42,683 nt of DNA from CAJQGY01 sp964417685 (GTDB lineage: Bacteria; Pseudomonadota; Gammaproteobacteria; Magnimaribacterales; D2472), in the NCBI GenBank assembly GCA_964417685.1, contig CAYQIT010000007.1:1-42683 (forward strand), in the 5' to 3' direction. The notes beneath the pieces are model-generated. The model did no database searches. It saw nothing but the letters and a program-made list of their open reading frames with translations, and had not been told where the DNA came from. This document shows, in pieces, positions 16,070 to 25,310 of the stretch (position 1 is the stretch's first letter; each line of letters begins with the position of its first letter). The position numbers and the translations under genes were made by a program.

Positions 16070-18040
16070 ATGAAAAAAATTCTATTTCTAATTTTCTTAT
16101 TTCCTTCACTATTCGCAAACCAGATTGTTGTAGATACGGGTCATGCAAATGTTTCTTTAGTTAAGAATTCATATGATTTAAAAGCTGATGGCTCATATGT
16201 TGGTATTAAATTTGAACTTGATAAAAAATGGCATACTTATTGGAAAAATCCTGGTGATTCAGGCGGCCCCCTTCAAATAGCTTGGGAATTACCAAATCAG
16301 TTTAAGCTTGATCAAATAAGTTGGCCTAAACCCGAATTGATCCCGTATCCACCTCTTATGACATACGGATATAATAATGAAGTAATTTTTCCATTCAAAG
16401 TAATTCAATATGAATTGAATACAAATGAAGAGATAAGTGTATCTGTAGATTTTCTAATATGCGCAGATGTTTGTATACCAGAGAAAGCATACATAAACAC
16501 CTCTATTGCAGATATTCCGCTTGATAATAAATTAGATTTTTTTATTGAGCAGGTTCCAAGTATTACATTACCAACAGAAGCATATCTATCAGGTAATACT
16601 CTAGAATTAAAATTCTCAAAAACAGACAAAAGTATAGATCGAGTATATTTTTATTCTGATATTGAAAATGTTGTTGAGCATGCTGCAGTCCAAAAACTTA
16701 CAGAAGAAGAATATAACTACTCTTTAAAAATCAAATTATTTGATAGTTCTAAATTATCAGGAATATCTGGAATAATTGTAATTGATGGTAAGCCATTCAA
16801 GGTTAAATCCAATGTAGTAAATGCTCCTGAAATTGAATTATTTGATAAATTAACTTTATTGCAGGCGGTACTTTTTGCATTTATTGGGGGTTTAATATTA
16901 AACCTCATGCCATGTGTATTTCCTGTTATATCTCTTAAAGTTCTTAGTTTTGTTGCTATGGGCGGCGAATCTCTATCAAAAATTCGCTTGCATTCAGTAA
17001 GCTTTGCTTTTGGTGTGGTGGTAACATTTTTATCAATTGCATTAGCTATTATTTTATTAAAGCAATCTGGAAGTGTTCTTGGATGGGGCTTTCAGCTTCA
17101 GTCTCCAGTAGTGGTTAGCATCTTAGCTTTGATAATGTTTCTAATTGGCCTTGTCCTTCTAATGGATATAAATATTGGAACTTCTCTTACAAGATTAGGC
17201 GCATCATCTGATAAAAATCCAAATTATATGAACTCTTTTTTTACAGGAGTATTAGCTGTTATAGTGGCATCACCATGTACGGCTCCATTTATGGGCGCAG
17301 CTATTGGTTATGCTATCCTTCAACCTGCAATAATCACCTTGCCAGTTTTCTTATCACTTGCGTTAGGTTTTGCATTCCCATATCTACTTTTAACTGCCAA
17401 CCCAGGTTTAATATCATCAATACCAAAGCCTGGTAAATGGATGGAAACATTAAAAGAGTTTTTTGCATTTCCAATGTTTGCAACATCTCTGTGGCTTCTA
17501 TGGGTTTTTAGTATTCAGGTAGATTCTGATCAGCTGATTTCTTTGCTTATCTGCTTCTTTGTAGTTTCTATTTTTATGTGGGTCTATAAAACATTTACAA
17601 ATCAGATTATTATTTTTGGATCATCTTTACTAACTATTCTATTTTTATTTACTCAAATTAATAATTTTTCAACAAGCCAAGAAACTTCATCTAAATTGAA
17701 TGATTCGATGGACTCATGGTATTTTGGTATTGAAAAAGAGTTTCAAGAATTACAACAAGCATATTTTATTAACTACACAGCCGCATGGTGTATAACCTGC
17801 CAGGCAAACGATAAAGTTGCTTTATCTAGAATGAAAGTAAAAGAATTTATGGCAGCAAACGATATAAAGTATGTTGTTGCTGATTGGACAAATAAAGATA
17901 GAGATATACTTGATGCTCTAAATATTTATGGACGAAGTGGAGTCCCTCTGTATGTTTATTGGAAACCTGGAATGAAAAAACCTTACATCCTTCCTGCAAT
18001 TCTTACAGAAAAAATTGTTTTAGATGCTTTAAAAAATTAA
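16070..18040 (+). CDS. DsbD/ScsB-type thiol:disulfide interchange protein
   Basis: Carries electrons from cytoplasmic thioredoxin across the inner membrane to periplasmic thiol proteins. From the ATG at 16070 (chosen because MKKILFLIFLFPSLFA is a clean signal peptide) it has 656 residues. The periplasmic N-terminal domain has C131 and C135 (CADVC). The membrane domain of about eight helices (270-530) has C282 in LMPC and C403 in SPC. The C-terminal thioredoxin domain has CITC (C574, C577) in AAWCITCQ. All three cysteine pairs needed for the relay are present. The N-terminal domain looks like that of ScsB relatives rather than E. coli DsbD. Likely clients include the TlpA-like protein at 3345-3794. 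Confidence 0.92.
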   Translation: MKKILFLIFLFPSLFANQIVVDTGHANVSLVKNSYDLKADGSYVGIKFELDKKWHTYWKNPGDSGGPLQIAWELPNQFKLDQISWPKPELIPYPPLMTYGYNNEVIFPFKVIQYELNTNEEISVSVDFLICADVCIPEKAYINTSIADIPLDNKLDFFIEQVPSITLPTEAYLSGNTLELKFSKTDKSIDRVYFYSDIENVVEHAAVQKLTEEEYNYSLKIKLFDSSKLSGISGIIVIDGKPFKVKSNVVNAPEIELFDKLTLLQAVLFAFIGGLILNLMPCVFPVISLKVLSFVAMGGESLSKIRLHSVSFAFGVVVTFLSIALAIILLKQSGSVLGWGFQLQSPVVVSILALIMFLIGLVLLMDINIGTSLTRLGASSDKNPNYMNSFFTGVLAVIVASPCTAPFMGAAIGYAILQPAIITLPVFLSLALGFAFPYLLLTANPGLISSIPKPGKWMETLKEFFAFPMFATSLWLLWVFSIQVDSDQLISLLICFFVVSIFMWVYKTFTNQIIIFGSSLLTILFLFTQINNFSTSQETSSKLNDSMDSWYFGIEKEFQELQQAYFINYTAAWCITCQANDKVALSRMKVKEFMAANDIKYVVADWTNKDRDILDALNIYGRSGVPLYVYWKPGMKKPYILPAILTEKIVLDALKN

Positions 18041-18127
18041 TTTCAAAAAATTAAATAGTCATTTTTTTTATAAATCGTTAAAAAATCACTATAATCGAGA
18101 TAATTAATATTTCATTGAGAGAATTTT

Positions 18128-18829
18128 ATGACTGCCAGCCCTTTTGTATTATTTGGAAATATACACATTATTACTATCATAGGCATTCTTGCTGTTTCGA
18201 TTTTTCTACCATTAATTTATAAAAAAAAATCTGATACTCAAAAATCTTTAATAACAAAAATTATTGCATTTATTATTTTGGCTCATCTAGTTATTTCCCC
18301 TTTTAAGGATTTATATATTCTTGAAAATCCATATAACTGGAGAGAAGTTCTCCCATTTCATATGTGTGACCTTTCTGAGATTTTTTTAGCCTGGTTTCTG
18401 CTAGGTGGTCCAAAAATTTTATATAAATGTGCTTTTTTTTGGGGTATAGCTGGGGCCACTGCAGCAATTATTACTCCTGATATATCTCATCATGATTTAG
18501 ATTATGTATTTTTCATGATTGGTCACGGAATGATTGTTATAGGGGTAATGTATGCAACTGTAGCTCTAAATAATAGGCCTTATGCAAAAGATATACTTAC
18601 TGTTTCATTTATTACTGCGTGCGTATTGTTACCAATAACTTACATAATAAATCTAATATTAGGCGAGCCTGCAAACTTCTGGTACTTGATGGCAAAACCA
18701 GCAGGTGCAAGCCCAATGGATATTTTCCCTGAACCACCATTTCATTTGCTTGTTTTAGTACCTTTGGCCATTACAGTGTTTTTCTTAATCTATACTCCAT
18801 ATTTTATAAAAGATCGTTTGCAAAAATAA
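18128..18829 (+). CDS. YwaF / TIGR02206-type multispanning membrane protein
   Basis: A 233-residue membrane protein with about seven predicted helices. The conserved features of the YwaF (TIGR02206) family are visible: WREVLPFHMCDLSEI after helix two or three, the centre PDISHHDLDYVFFMIGHG, and near the end the NFWYLMAKPAGASPMDIFP block. The function of the family is unknown. A TATAAT lies at 18090-18095 with a poor -35, giving a leader of about 25 nt with a weak GAGAG ribosome-binding site. No obvious partnership with dsbD upstream or the MscS channel downstream. Confidence 0.8.
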   Translation: MTASPFVLFGNIHIITIIGILAVSIFLPLIYKKKSDTQKSLITKIIAFIILAHLVISPFKDLYILENPYNWREVLPFHMCDLSEIFLAWFLLGGPKILYKCAFFWGIAGATAAIITPDISHHDLDYVFFMIGHGMIVIGVMYATVALNNRPYAKDILTVSFITACVLLPITYIINLILGEPANFWYLMAKPAGASPMDIFPEPPFHLLVLVPLAITVFFLIYTPYFIKDRLQK

Positions 18830-18898
18830 ATAATTGTACTTTGCTAAATTTAAGTAAATGCGATATAAATTAAGATTAATTTAATGCATATTTAGAAA

Positions 18899-19984
18899 AT
18901 GGAAAATTTTATTGAACTTCTCTCTGAAGTATGGAATAGAGGTTTTTTTGGTATTAACCTCGGAGCAATAATTTCATCATTGCTGGTCATACTTACAGCA
19001 TTTCTTTTTAGAGGTTTTATTATCTCTGTCATAATAAATTCCTTAAGTCGATTAGCAGAAAAAACAGATTCAAAGATTGATGATGAGATAATTAATGCAT
19101 TAAAAAAACCAATTGGTTTAATTCCAATCACTATAGCATTGTATCTATGCACTCTGATATTGCCCATTAGTGGCTTAGTTGGAGATATTGCAACAAACAT
19201 AGTTAAAGCCTTTGTAATATTTACAATTTTTAGTGCTTTATCAAATGCTGTTAAACCTTTATTTGCAGCTCTCTCGACTAGCTCATGGTTAACTGCATCA
19301 ATGCAAATGTGGCTTGAGAGAGCCTCTAGGTTCATAGTGTGGGTAATAGGTATTGCAATTATATTGGATATCTTCGGCATTCAAATCGGTCCATTGGTAG
19401 CTGGACTAGGTCTATTTTCAGTGGCTGTGGCTCTAGGGGCGCAAGACTTTTTTAAAAACTTAATAGCCGGAATATTAATAATAGGTGAACATAGATTCCA
19501 ACCAGGGGATAGAATTGAAGTTACTGGGCAGCTTCATGGAATAGTCGAATCAATTGGTTTTAGATCAACTGTGATTAGAACTTTTGATACAGCTCCAATG
19601 GCTATTCCCAATAAAGATTTATCTGATGTAAAAGTCATTAATCATGGAGAAATGATAAATAGAAGGCTTGATTGGACAATAAATTTACTTTACTCAACAT
19701 CTGTGGAGCAACTTGAAACTATAAGATCAAGTATTAAAAAATATATTCTAGAGAGCAGTAATTTTGTATCTGATCCAGATTTAGATCCAGTAGTTAGAGT
19801 TATTGAACTTGGTGCAAGTTCTATAGATATTAGAATTGTTGCTTATTCGGATCCTGTTGGTTTTGCAGATTTTAATAAAATTAAAGAAGATCTTATTTTT
19901 AAAATAATGAATATAGTCAAGGAAAACAATACTGAATTTGCTTACCCATCTACTTCATTATATGTTGAGAGTGTGCCTCAATAG
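18899..19984 (+). CDS. MscS-family mechanosensitive ion channel
   Basis: A 361-residue inner-membrane channel that releases solutes upon osmotic down-shock. Several N-terminal helices are followed by the pore helix and start of the beta domain: GLGLFSVAVALGAQDFFKNL and then LIIGEHRFQPGDRIEVTGQLHGIVESIGFRST, a typical MscS signature. The remainder forms the cytoplasmic alpha/beta cage. Slightly longer than E. coli MscS (286), with additional N-terminal helices. The SLC13 permease follows after 9 bp, suggesting co-transcription. Confidence 0.93.
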   Translation: MENFIELLSEVWNRGFFGINLGAIISSLLVILTAFLFRGFIISVIINSLSRLAEKTDSKIDDEIINALKKPIGLIPITIALYLCTLILPISGLVGDIATNIVKAFVIFTIFSALSNAVKPLFAALSTSSWLTASMQMWLERASRFIVWVIGIAIILDIFGIQIGPLVAGLGLFSVAVALGAQDFFKNLIAGILIIGEHRFQPGDRIEVTGQLHGIVESIGFRSTVIRTFDTAPMAIPNKDLSDVKVINHGEMINRRLDWTINLLYSTSVEQLETIRSSIKKYILESSNFVSDPDLDPVVRVIELGASSIDIRIVAYSDPVGFADFNKIKEDLIFKIMNIVKENNTEFAYPSTSLYVESVPQ

Positions 19985-19993
19985 AAACATTCT

Positions 19994-21760
19994 ATGAGCG
20001 ATCAATTCATACTTTCTCTTACTCTAGCTGGCCTCCTTATATCATTTATATGGAGTAAATTAAGATATGATGCTCTAACTATTGGTGCTCTAATGATCTT
20101 AATTGCAGTTGGAGTAATACCAGCATCTGATGCATTTTTGGGATTTTCTCATCCCGCAGTTTTAACTGTTGCTTTAGTCCTAGTAATAAGCCAAGGATTA
20201 AAAAATTCTGGTTTAACTGGACTGGTTGGTAAATTAATAGGAACAAGAAAATTTTCTGAATTACAATTTTTAATCTTCTTGCTTTTGATAGCTGCCTTTT
20301 TATCATCATTTATAAATAACATAGGGGCGTTAGCCATACTTTTACCAATAACGCTAAATGTTTGTCAGAAAATGGAATGGCATCCATCAAGATTTTTAAT
20401 GCCATTAGCTTTTGCATGTATTTTAGGTGGAATGAATACCACTATTGGAACTCCGCCAAATATAATTATTTCTGAGTATAAAGCATCTATATCAAGCTCC
20501 CCTTTTAGCTTTTTTGATTATTCATATGTTGGGCTTGTAGTAACTTTGCTTGGAATTATCTTTATAACTTTCATAGGAAGAAATTTTATTCTTCTAAGAA
20601 GTGATTCATCTGGAAATGTTTCTCTTATTAATCTTAAAGGTTATTTATTTGAAGTTGAAGTCGATGAAAATAGTAATTCAATTGGAATGACACTTGCTGC
20701 TTTTAAAAGACAAGCTGGTGAAGATGTTGATGTTATAGGTATAGTAAATAGTTCTGGTGCAGTCAGTAAAGTTAAAAATAATACTAGAATAAAAGCTAAT
20801 CAAATTTTAGTTATTAAAACTCCTCCAAATGATCTTGCTGCACTTTTAGAAACTTTTGATTTTTCAATACCCGAAGAACTGCACTTCTTTAAAGATGATG
20901 ATCTTGAAGAAATTGAAGTAATGATCACTCCAGGGTCTAGGTTAATTGGAAGAAAACATGATTTCTTCCATAAAGTTGCGTATGAGGAATTAAATTTACT
21001 TGGTCTATGGAGAAAAGGCTCTAAATATAGGACTAGATTAACAAGAGAAACTTTTAGAGCTGGGGATGTGCTGCTTCTTGGTGTAAGAGACCTTGAAGAA
21101 GAAGATGTAACAAATAAAATAAAACATTTAGGCTTAATGCCTTTAAGACAAAGAGAGCTTCAAACAATTCCGAGCAGAAGTAGACTTCTTAAAGGAATGA
21201 TATTCTTTGGCATCTCAATCACTTTAGTTGCATTTAATTATCTTACAACTGCAGCCGCATTCTTATTATGTGTTCTAGCATTCTTAAGGATTAAGATAAT
21301 AGATGGTAATTTTTATAGAGATATTGATTGGCCTATTGTGATAATGCTTGCTGCAATGATACCAATAGGAGGAGCTCTGCAAACAACTGGTTTGAGTGAG
21401 GTTATCTCAAATCAAATTTCTATATATGCTGAAAATATTAGTCAGTTCTGGTTGCTATTTCTTATTCTTGTAGTAACTATGGCAACAACAGACATTATTA
21501 ATAATGCAGCAACTGCAGTTATTATGGCTCCAATTTCTGCTGGAATTGCTGTGCAACTTGGTTATGATATCGAACCTTTTCTTATGGTTGTTGCGGTTGG
21601 AGCTAGCTGTGCCTTCTTAACCCCAATAGGACATCAATGTAATACTGTGATTATGGGTCCAGGTAACTATAAGTTTACAGACTATTGGCGCCTAGGGCTT
21701 CCATTGGATATTCTCATTATCACTGTATCGATACCGATGATTCTATTTGTTTGGACCTAG
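19994..21760 (+). CDS. SLC13-family anion permease with two RCK_C domains
   Basis: The 588-residue transporter has two membrane halves of the CitT/DASS or SLC13 type separated by a cytoplasmic insertion. The first half includes NNIGALAILLPI and GGMNTTIGTPPNIIIS, the second TDIINNAATAVIMAPISAGIA and CAFLTPIGHQCNTVIMGPG, the paired substrate/sodium motifs of the family. The insertion (about 205-375) contains two RCK_C (TrkA_C) modules, as in bacterial sulfate permease-like members. The substrate is an anion, perhaps sulfate, phosphate or dicarboxylate, and cannot be fixed. It follows the MscS gene by 9 bp and precedes a 59-residue ORF by 4 bp. Confidence 0.92.
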   Translation: MSDQFILSLTLAGLLISFIWSKLRYDALTIGALMILIAVGVIPASDAFLGFSHPAVLTVALVLVISQGLKNSGLTGLVGKLIGTRKFSELQFLIFLLLIAAFLSSFINNIGALAILLPITLNVCQKMEWHPSRFLMPLAFACILGGMNTTIGTPPNIIISEYKASISSSPFSFFDYSYVGLVVTLLGIIFITFIGRNFILLRSDSSGNVSLINLKGYLFEVEVDENSNSIGMTLAAFKRQAGEDVDVIGIVNSSGAVSKVKNNTRIKANQILVIKTPPNDLAALLETFDFSIPEELHFFKDDDLEEIEVMITPGSRLIGRKHDFFHKVAYEELNLLGLWRKGSKYRTRLTRETFRAGDVLLLGVRDLEEEDVTNKIKHLGLMPLRQRELQTIPSRSRLLKGMIFFGISITLVAFNYLTTAAAFLLCVLAFLRIKIIDGNFYRDIDWPIVIMLAAMIPIGGALQTTGLSEVISNQISIYAENISQFWLLFLILVVTMATTDIINNAATAVIMAPISAGIAVQLGYDIEPFLMVVAVGASCAFLTPIGHQCNTVIMGPGNYKFTDYWRLGLPLDILIITVSIPMILFVWT

Positions 21761-21764
21761 GGTT

Positions 21765-21944
21765 ATGGAAGAGTATTTTAAAAGACCAAATAAACTTACT
21801 GGTAAACCATATGAGTCTGGTTTTACAGATGAAGATGGTAGAGTTTTTGTTAGATACCTAAATAAGCAAGGTAATGACGGTTTCTATTATGAAGAGTGGG
21901 CAAAAGATAAAGTTACTTATCTAAAAAAAATCAATAAATCTTAA
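21765..21944 (+). CDS. Small conserved-looking protein of unknown function (59 aa)
   Basis: I do not recognise this short protein. The ATG at 21765 follows the SLC13 stop by 4 bp, with AGGG at 21758-21762 as a weak ribosome-binding site. The product is hydrophilic, cysteine-free and rich in aromatic and charged residues (YFKRPNKLTGKPYESG, FVRYLNKQGNDGFYYEEW). It is probably a small cytosolic protein, co-translated with the transporter. Codon usage and tight spacing favour a real gene. The stop overlaps the convergent serine hydrolase gene by 4 bp. Confidence 0.6.
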   Translation: MEEYFKRPNKLTGKPYESGFTDEDGRVFVRYLNKQGNDGFYYEEWAKDKVTYLKKINKS

Positions 21945-23164
21945 TTAAAAGCTTCGTCTGAGTAACAATCACAACTTAAATCTTCTATAGCTTCAATAAA
22001 GTCTCCGTAAAGACTATTAAATTCTTTTGACTCACCTTCGCTATCAGTAAAAGGAGTAACTACATCAGATCCGGATTTAATAGCGCCCTTTTCGATCAAG
22101 ACTCTTCCTATATTGATTGCATTCTCGACTCCAGCCCATCGTAAATATTTCATTGGGCCCCATATTTGCACATCACCAGAATCTTGCTGATTATATTTCG
22201 TAATTCTTGTAACAACTATATCGTTCTTTCTATCCACGAATGTATATTGACCAAACTTACCGCTGGTATTAAATATTTTAAATTCTTCTTCGTATGCTGA
22301 CACCCACCAATGAAGTGAGTACCCTCTTTTCAATCTTGTAAAACGCTCTGGAGTTGAATCCCATACCAGTTGAAATGTTTCATCGATGAACTTTTTAGAA
22401 AGTATTTCCTCTCCATTCCATACCCCATCTCTAGCAAACAAAAGGCCTAATTTTGAATAATCTCTAGCTGACATGTCTACACAACAATAAGTTAAAACAT
22501 TGCCATTCTCATCCTTCCATAGCTTGTAATCACTTATTTCTAATGGTTTTAAAATCCTGTCTTCAAAGAGAACATCAGCCTTTTTTCCAGTTACCTGAAA
22601 TAAAATATCGCCTAAAAGCATTGAATTTACATTGTTATATTCAAATTTTTGCCCAGCTTCTTTTTCAACACCAACTGTTTTGGCGTAAGTTAGATGATCA
22701 GCTTGAAAGAACATCTTTTCATGCTCATGGCTTGGAAAATCTAAACCACTAGACATATCCAAAAGATCTCTTAATGTAATATCCGATCTTTCATCATTAA
22801 AATACTCAAGATATGTTGCAACTTTATCGTCAAGACTATTTATTTCACCTCTATCTAAAGAGATCCCAATGAGGGCAGCATAATAGCTTTTTGCCATAGA
22901 CCATGATGTTCCATGCGAAGAAAAATTGTATCCATCTGCATATTCTTCACCAATAATTTTTCCATTTTTTATTACAACTACGCCCTGAGTAGAATTATCT
23001 TTAAAAGCTATGTCTATAAGTCTATCTACTTTATCTTGATCAATATTAAACTCGCTAGAGGGCGCTACATCCCAGCTCTTAGATGGAAAATAAATATCAT
23101 CAGAAAATATAAAAAGATTAAAAAAAAATAAAAATGAAAGTTTTATGTATTGATAATTTAGCAT
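21941..23164 (-). CDS. Beta-lactamase-related serine hydrolase, exported
   Basis: A 407-residue protein of the class C beta-lactamase / D-aminopeptidase-like superfamily. It has an N-terminal hydrophobic signal (about 8-21). The nucleophile motif S-x-x-K is SMAK (S89, K92) and the second motif Y-x-N is YNN in FEYNNVNSMLLG. The segment TLRDLLDMSSGLDFPSHE is typical. The substrate is unknown: members act as esterases, peptidases or beta-lactamases, and nothing here shows antibiotic resistance. A CDCYSDE tail carries cysteines near the C-terminus. It lies 19 bp downstream of apt on the same strand. Confidence 0.88.
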   Translation of the reverse strand: MLNYQYIKLSFLFFFNLFIFSDDIYFPSKSWDVAPSSEFNIDQDKVDRLIDIAFKDNSTQGVVVIKNGKIIGEEYADGYNFSSHGTSWSMAKSYYAALIGISLDRGEINSLDDKVATYLEYFNDERSDITLRDLLDMSSGLDFPSHEHEKMFFQADHLTYAKTVGVEKEAGQKFEYNNVNSMLLGDILFQVTGKKADVLFEDRILKPLEISDYKLWKDENGNVLTYCCVDMSARDYSKLGLLFARDGVWNGEEILSKKFIDETFQLVWDSTPERFTRLKRGYSLHWWVSAYEEEFKIFNTSGKFGQYTFVDRKNDIVVTRITKYNQQDSGDVQIWGPMKYLRWAGVENAINIGRVLIEKGAIKSGSDVVTPFTDSEGESKEFNSLYGDFIEAIEDLSCDCYSDEAFN

Positions 23165-23183
23165 CTTATTAATTTAACACAAA

Positions 23184-23729
23184 CTATCTGTAAGAGACTA
23201 GAACCTCTAATTTATAACCATCATTAATAATTTTTTTAGAACCCCCAAGCTCAGGAAGATCAATTACAGATAAGATTAGAATATTTTCTTTGGCAACATT
23301 AAAATTTTCATGGATCAATTCTGCACATGCAATGGCTGTTCCTCCTGTTGCAACCAAGTCATCAACTATGACGACTCTATCAGTGTCTTTGATATTTGTG
23401 TTGGTTTGTATTTCTATACTTGTATTACCATACTCAAGATCAAAATCTTTTTTATAAGTTTTATTTGGAAGTTTTCCTGGTTTTCTTGCAAGCACAAAAG
23501 GCAAACTTAAATCTTTTGATATTGGTCCAGCGAAAATAAATCCTCTGCTTTCGATGCTTGCGATAATAGTTGCACCAAATTCTTTTGTTAGTTCAGTGAA
23601 TGCATTACAGCTTTTTATAAGACCTTCTGGATTTTCAATTAAGCTTGTAATATCTCTAAACTTAATGCCTGGAATAGGAAAATCATCAACTGTTCTAATA
23701 TATTGTTTTAGGTTTAATTTATCATCCAT
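23184..23729 (-). CDS. apt: Adenine phosphoribosyltransferase
   Basis: Salvages adenine with PRPP to give AMP. The 181-residue length is normal. The PRPP-binding motif is VVIVDDLVATGGTA near residues 119-132, preceded by IESRGFIFAGPISKDLSLPFVLARKPGKLP, a signature that distinguishes Apt from other phosphoribosyltransferases. It lies 16 bp downstream of tRNA-Val(GAC), and a single transcript may include both. Confidence 0.96.
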   Translation of the reverse strand: MDDKLNLKQYIRTVDDFPIPGIKFRDITSLIENPEGLIKSCNAFTELTKEFGATIIASIESRGFIFAGPISKDLSLPFVLARKPGKLPNKTYKKDFDLEYGNTSIEIQTNTNIKDTDRVVIVDDLVATGGTAIACAELIHENFNVAKENILILSVIDLPELGGSKKIINDGYKLEVLVSYR

Positions 23730-23745
23730 GGCTAATCTCCTTATA

Positions 23746-23822
23746 TGGTGCGTCCAGCTAGATTCGAACTAGCGACCCCCTGCGTGTCGAGCAGGTACTC
23801 TAACCAACTGAGCTATGGACGC
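23746..23822 (-). tRNA. tRNA-Val (anticodon GAC), with unusual C33
   Basis: A full cloverleaf on the minus strand: acceptor GCGTCCA/TGGACGC, discriminator A, encoded CCA at 23746-23748, D-stem GCTC/GAGT, T-stem GCTAG/CTAGC with loop TTCGAAT. The anticodon stem CCTGC/GCAGG closes a 7-nt loop TCGACAC, so position 33 is C and the anticodon is GAC. U33 is almost universal. Overall the sequence resembles E. coli tRNA-Val(GAC), whose loop is TTGACAT. No alternative alignment of the loop keeps a five-pair stem. It sits between sbcB and apt on the same strand. Confidence 0.88.
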
Positions 23823-23852
23823 ATTATTTGGACTCAAAAAATGAGTTCGAGA

Positions 23853-23858
23853 ATTATA
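23853..23858 (-). promoter_or_regulatory. Probable -10 element of tRNA-Val(GAC)
   Basis: TATAAT preceded by TG on the minus strand (TGTATAATTCTCGAAC), about 30 bp before the tRNA 5' end. No good -35 element is seen at 16-18 bp, so the TG may compensate as an extended -10. The bases TCTCGAAC just after it resemble GCTCGAAC behind the tRNA-Leu -10 at 38885-38890. A 7-bp hairpin (GAACTCA/TGAGTCC, 23830-23848) lies in the tRNA leader. Confidence 0.5.
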
Positions 23859-23897
23859 CAGAATTTAAAAATATCTTCTAGGCAAACTTAAAATCTA

Positions 23898-25307
23898 TTA
23901 ATCAGAAATTTTTTGCATCGAGATAAGTTTTTCTTTTGTGGCATTCAGAATTTTAATATTTTCATCTGAAGTCTCTTCCTCTAGCAATGATTCTGTTTCT
24001 GATATTGATTTTTCTAATGAGCCCCACTTGCCTTGAGTTGTTATTCTTTCTTGAATTAGGTCTTCGTATCTCGCTCGAATATCCTCAGGAATGTCATTTG
24101 CATACTCTGTACATATTATTCTCTCTGCAAATATTGAAAACCTGTCATCCTCAAAATTTCTTGAGATTTTTACTAGATGCTCTACATCTGATGATTTATG
24201 AAATTCTTGCATAAGATCTCTATCTCTATTTGATGGAAAGCCCCCAGAATATATTGAAGCTTCTATATATTCAGGTTCAGGGAATGACATCATTCTATCT
24301 TCCATTGCCTGAGATATTTTCGATTGGAAGTCTTTATTGCTTTTAATAAGATCTGCTCTTTTTTGTAACTCTTCGAAACTAATATCAAATACTTTTTTGT
24401 TTTTGATAAGTTTGCTTGAACAAACCGGGATTGTTTTATTTATTTTATATTTCTTTAATGGTCCATCCCTACCTTTTGACTGAATAAGCTTATTAATTTC
24501 AGAAAAATCGAGGTCTATTATATCCTCGGGATCATAACTTAAATCAAATAATACAATCTCATTTGGTCTTGAAGCATCACTTCCACATAGAACTACTGGG
24601 TATGTGAATGTATGTCTTCTGTGAATTTCTCCCAAAGCTAAAAACTCATCAGAATAAAGTAAATTTTTAATGCCTTGCTTTGTTGAGGAATTTAGAAATG
24701 AGTTGAATAATTCAGGCAATTTTTCTTTAATAATTTCACATAAGCTAATCATCAGATTGCAATCAGCAATAGCGTCATGAGCATCTTCAGCATCAATTCC
24801 ATGTTCTTTGGCAAGATGCTCTAATTTATATGATATTCCGGGGCCGCCTTCAAATAAAGGTATTGAAATATCATCTGAAAAGAAAGATGCGATATTATGG
24901 AACATAAGCATTAAATCAAGCCTTCCATTTCCATTTGTGTTTGTTGTGTATGGCTCAAGCAAGTTATACCAGAACTGCCTTCTTATTAATTCTTCATCAA
25001 ATGCATGGCCATTATATGAAATAAATATAATTGGCTTCGCTGTATGCCATTCTTTCCATTGACTTTGAATTGATGACATCATTTGATAATGGGATCTATT
25101 CGAGTGGAATAAATCTATTTTCTTATTTGTAAGCATTGCCCTAGGAGCAGGTATTGTCCATGGCAAAGGAGCGCAACCAATATTTTGTTCGTCAATTCTT
25201 TTTAAATGCGCATCAGTGAATACTGAGCCACACTGAAGAATTTGACTGAATTCTTTCTGAATACCAGTTGTCTCAGTATCATAAAATACCAAATTAAAAG
25301 CTGACAC
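23898..25307 (-). CDS. sbcB: Exodeoxyribonuclease I
   Basis: ExoI digests single-stranded DNA 3' to 5' and acts in mismatch repair and recombination control. The 469 residues match E. coli (475). The DnaQ-like exonuclease domain has D10 and E12 in FYDTETTG, SYNGHAFDEELIRRQFW, and DAEDAHDAIADCNLMISL with the third and fourth acidic/histidine ligands. The following SH3-like and helical domains are recognisable from CGSDASRPNEIVLFDLSYDP. ExoI of this type is typical of gammaproteobacteria. It lies 3 bp downstream of the acyl-CoA dehydrogenase gene, likely by operon compaction rather than a functional link. Confidence 0.96.
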   Translation of the reverse strand: MSAFNLVFYDTETTGIQKEFSQILQCGSVFTDAHLKRIDEQNIGCAPLPWTIPAPRAMLTNKKIDLFHSNRSHYQMMSSIQSQWKEWHTAKPIIFISYNGHAFDEELIRRQFWYNLLEPYTTNTNGNGRLDLMLMFHNIASFFSDDISIPLFEGGPGISYKLEHLAKEHGIDAEDAHDAIADCNLMISLCEIIKEKLPELFNSFLNSSTKQGIKNLLYSDEFLALGEIHRRHTFTYPVVLCGSDASRPNEIVLFDLSYDPEDIIDLDFSEINKLIQSKGRDGPLKKYKINKTIPVCSSKLIKNKKVFDISFEELQKRADLIKSNKDFQSKISQAMEDRMMSFPEPEYIEASIYSGGFPSNRDRDLMQEFHKSSDVEHLVKISRNFEDDRFSIFAERIICTEYANDIPEDIRARYEDLIQERITTQGKWGSLEKSISETESLLEEETSDENIKILNATKEKLISMQKISD

Positions 25308-25310
25308 TTC

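Noticed and set aside
18892..19380. A 162-codon minus-strand open frame opposite the MscS gene
   Set aside because: Antisense to a well-recognised channel gene; the protein has no coherent domain pattern.
23830..23848. Hairpin GAACTCA/TGAGTCC upstream of tRNA-Val(GAC) as a terminator of sbcB
   Set aside because: There is no T-run on its 3' side in the direction of transcription; it is more likely a tRNA leader fold or chance.
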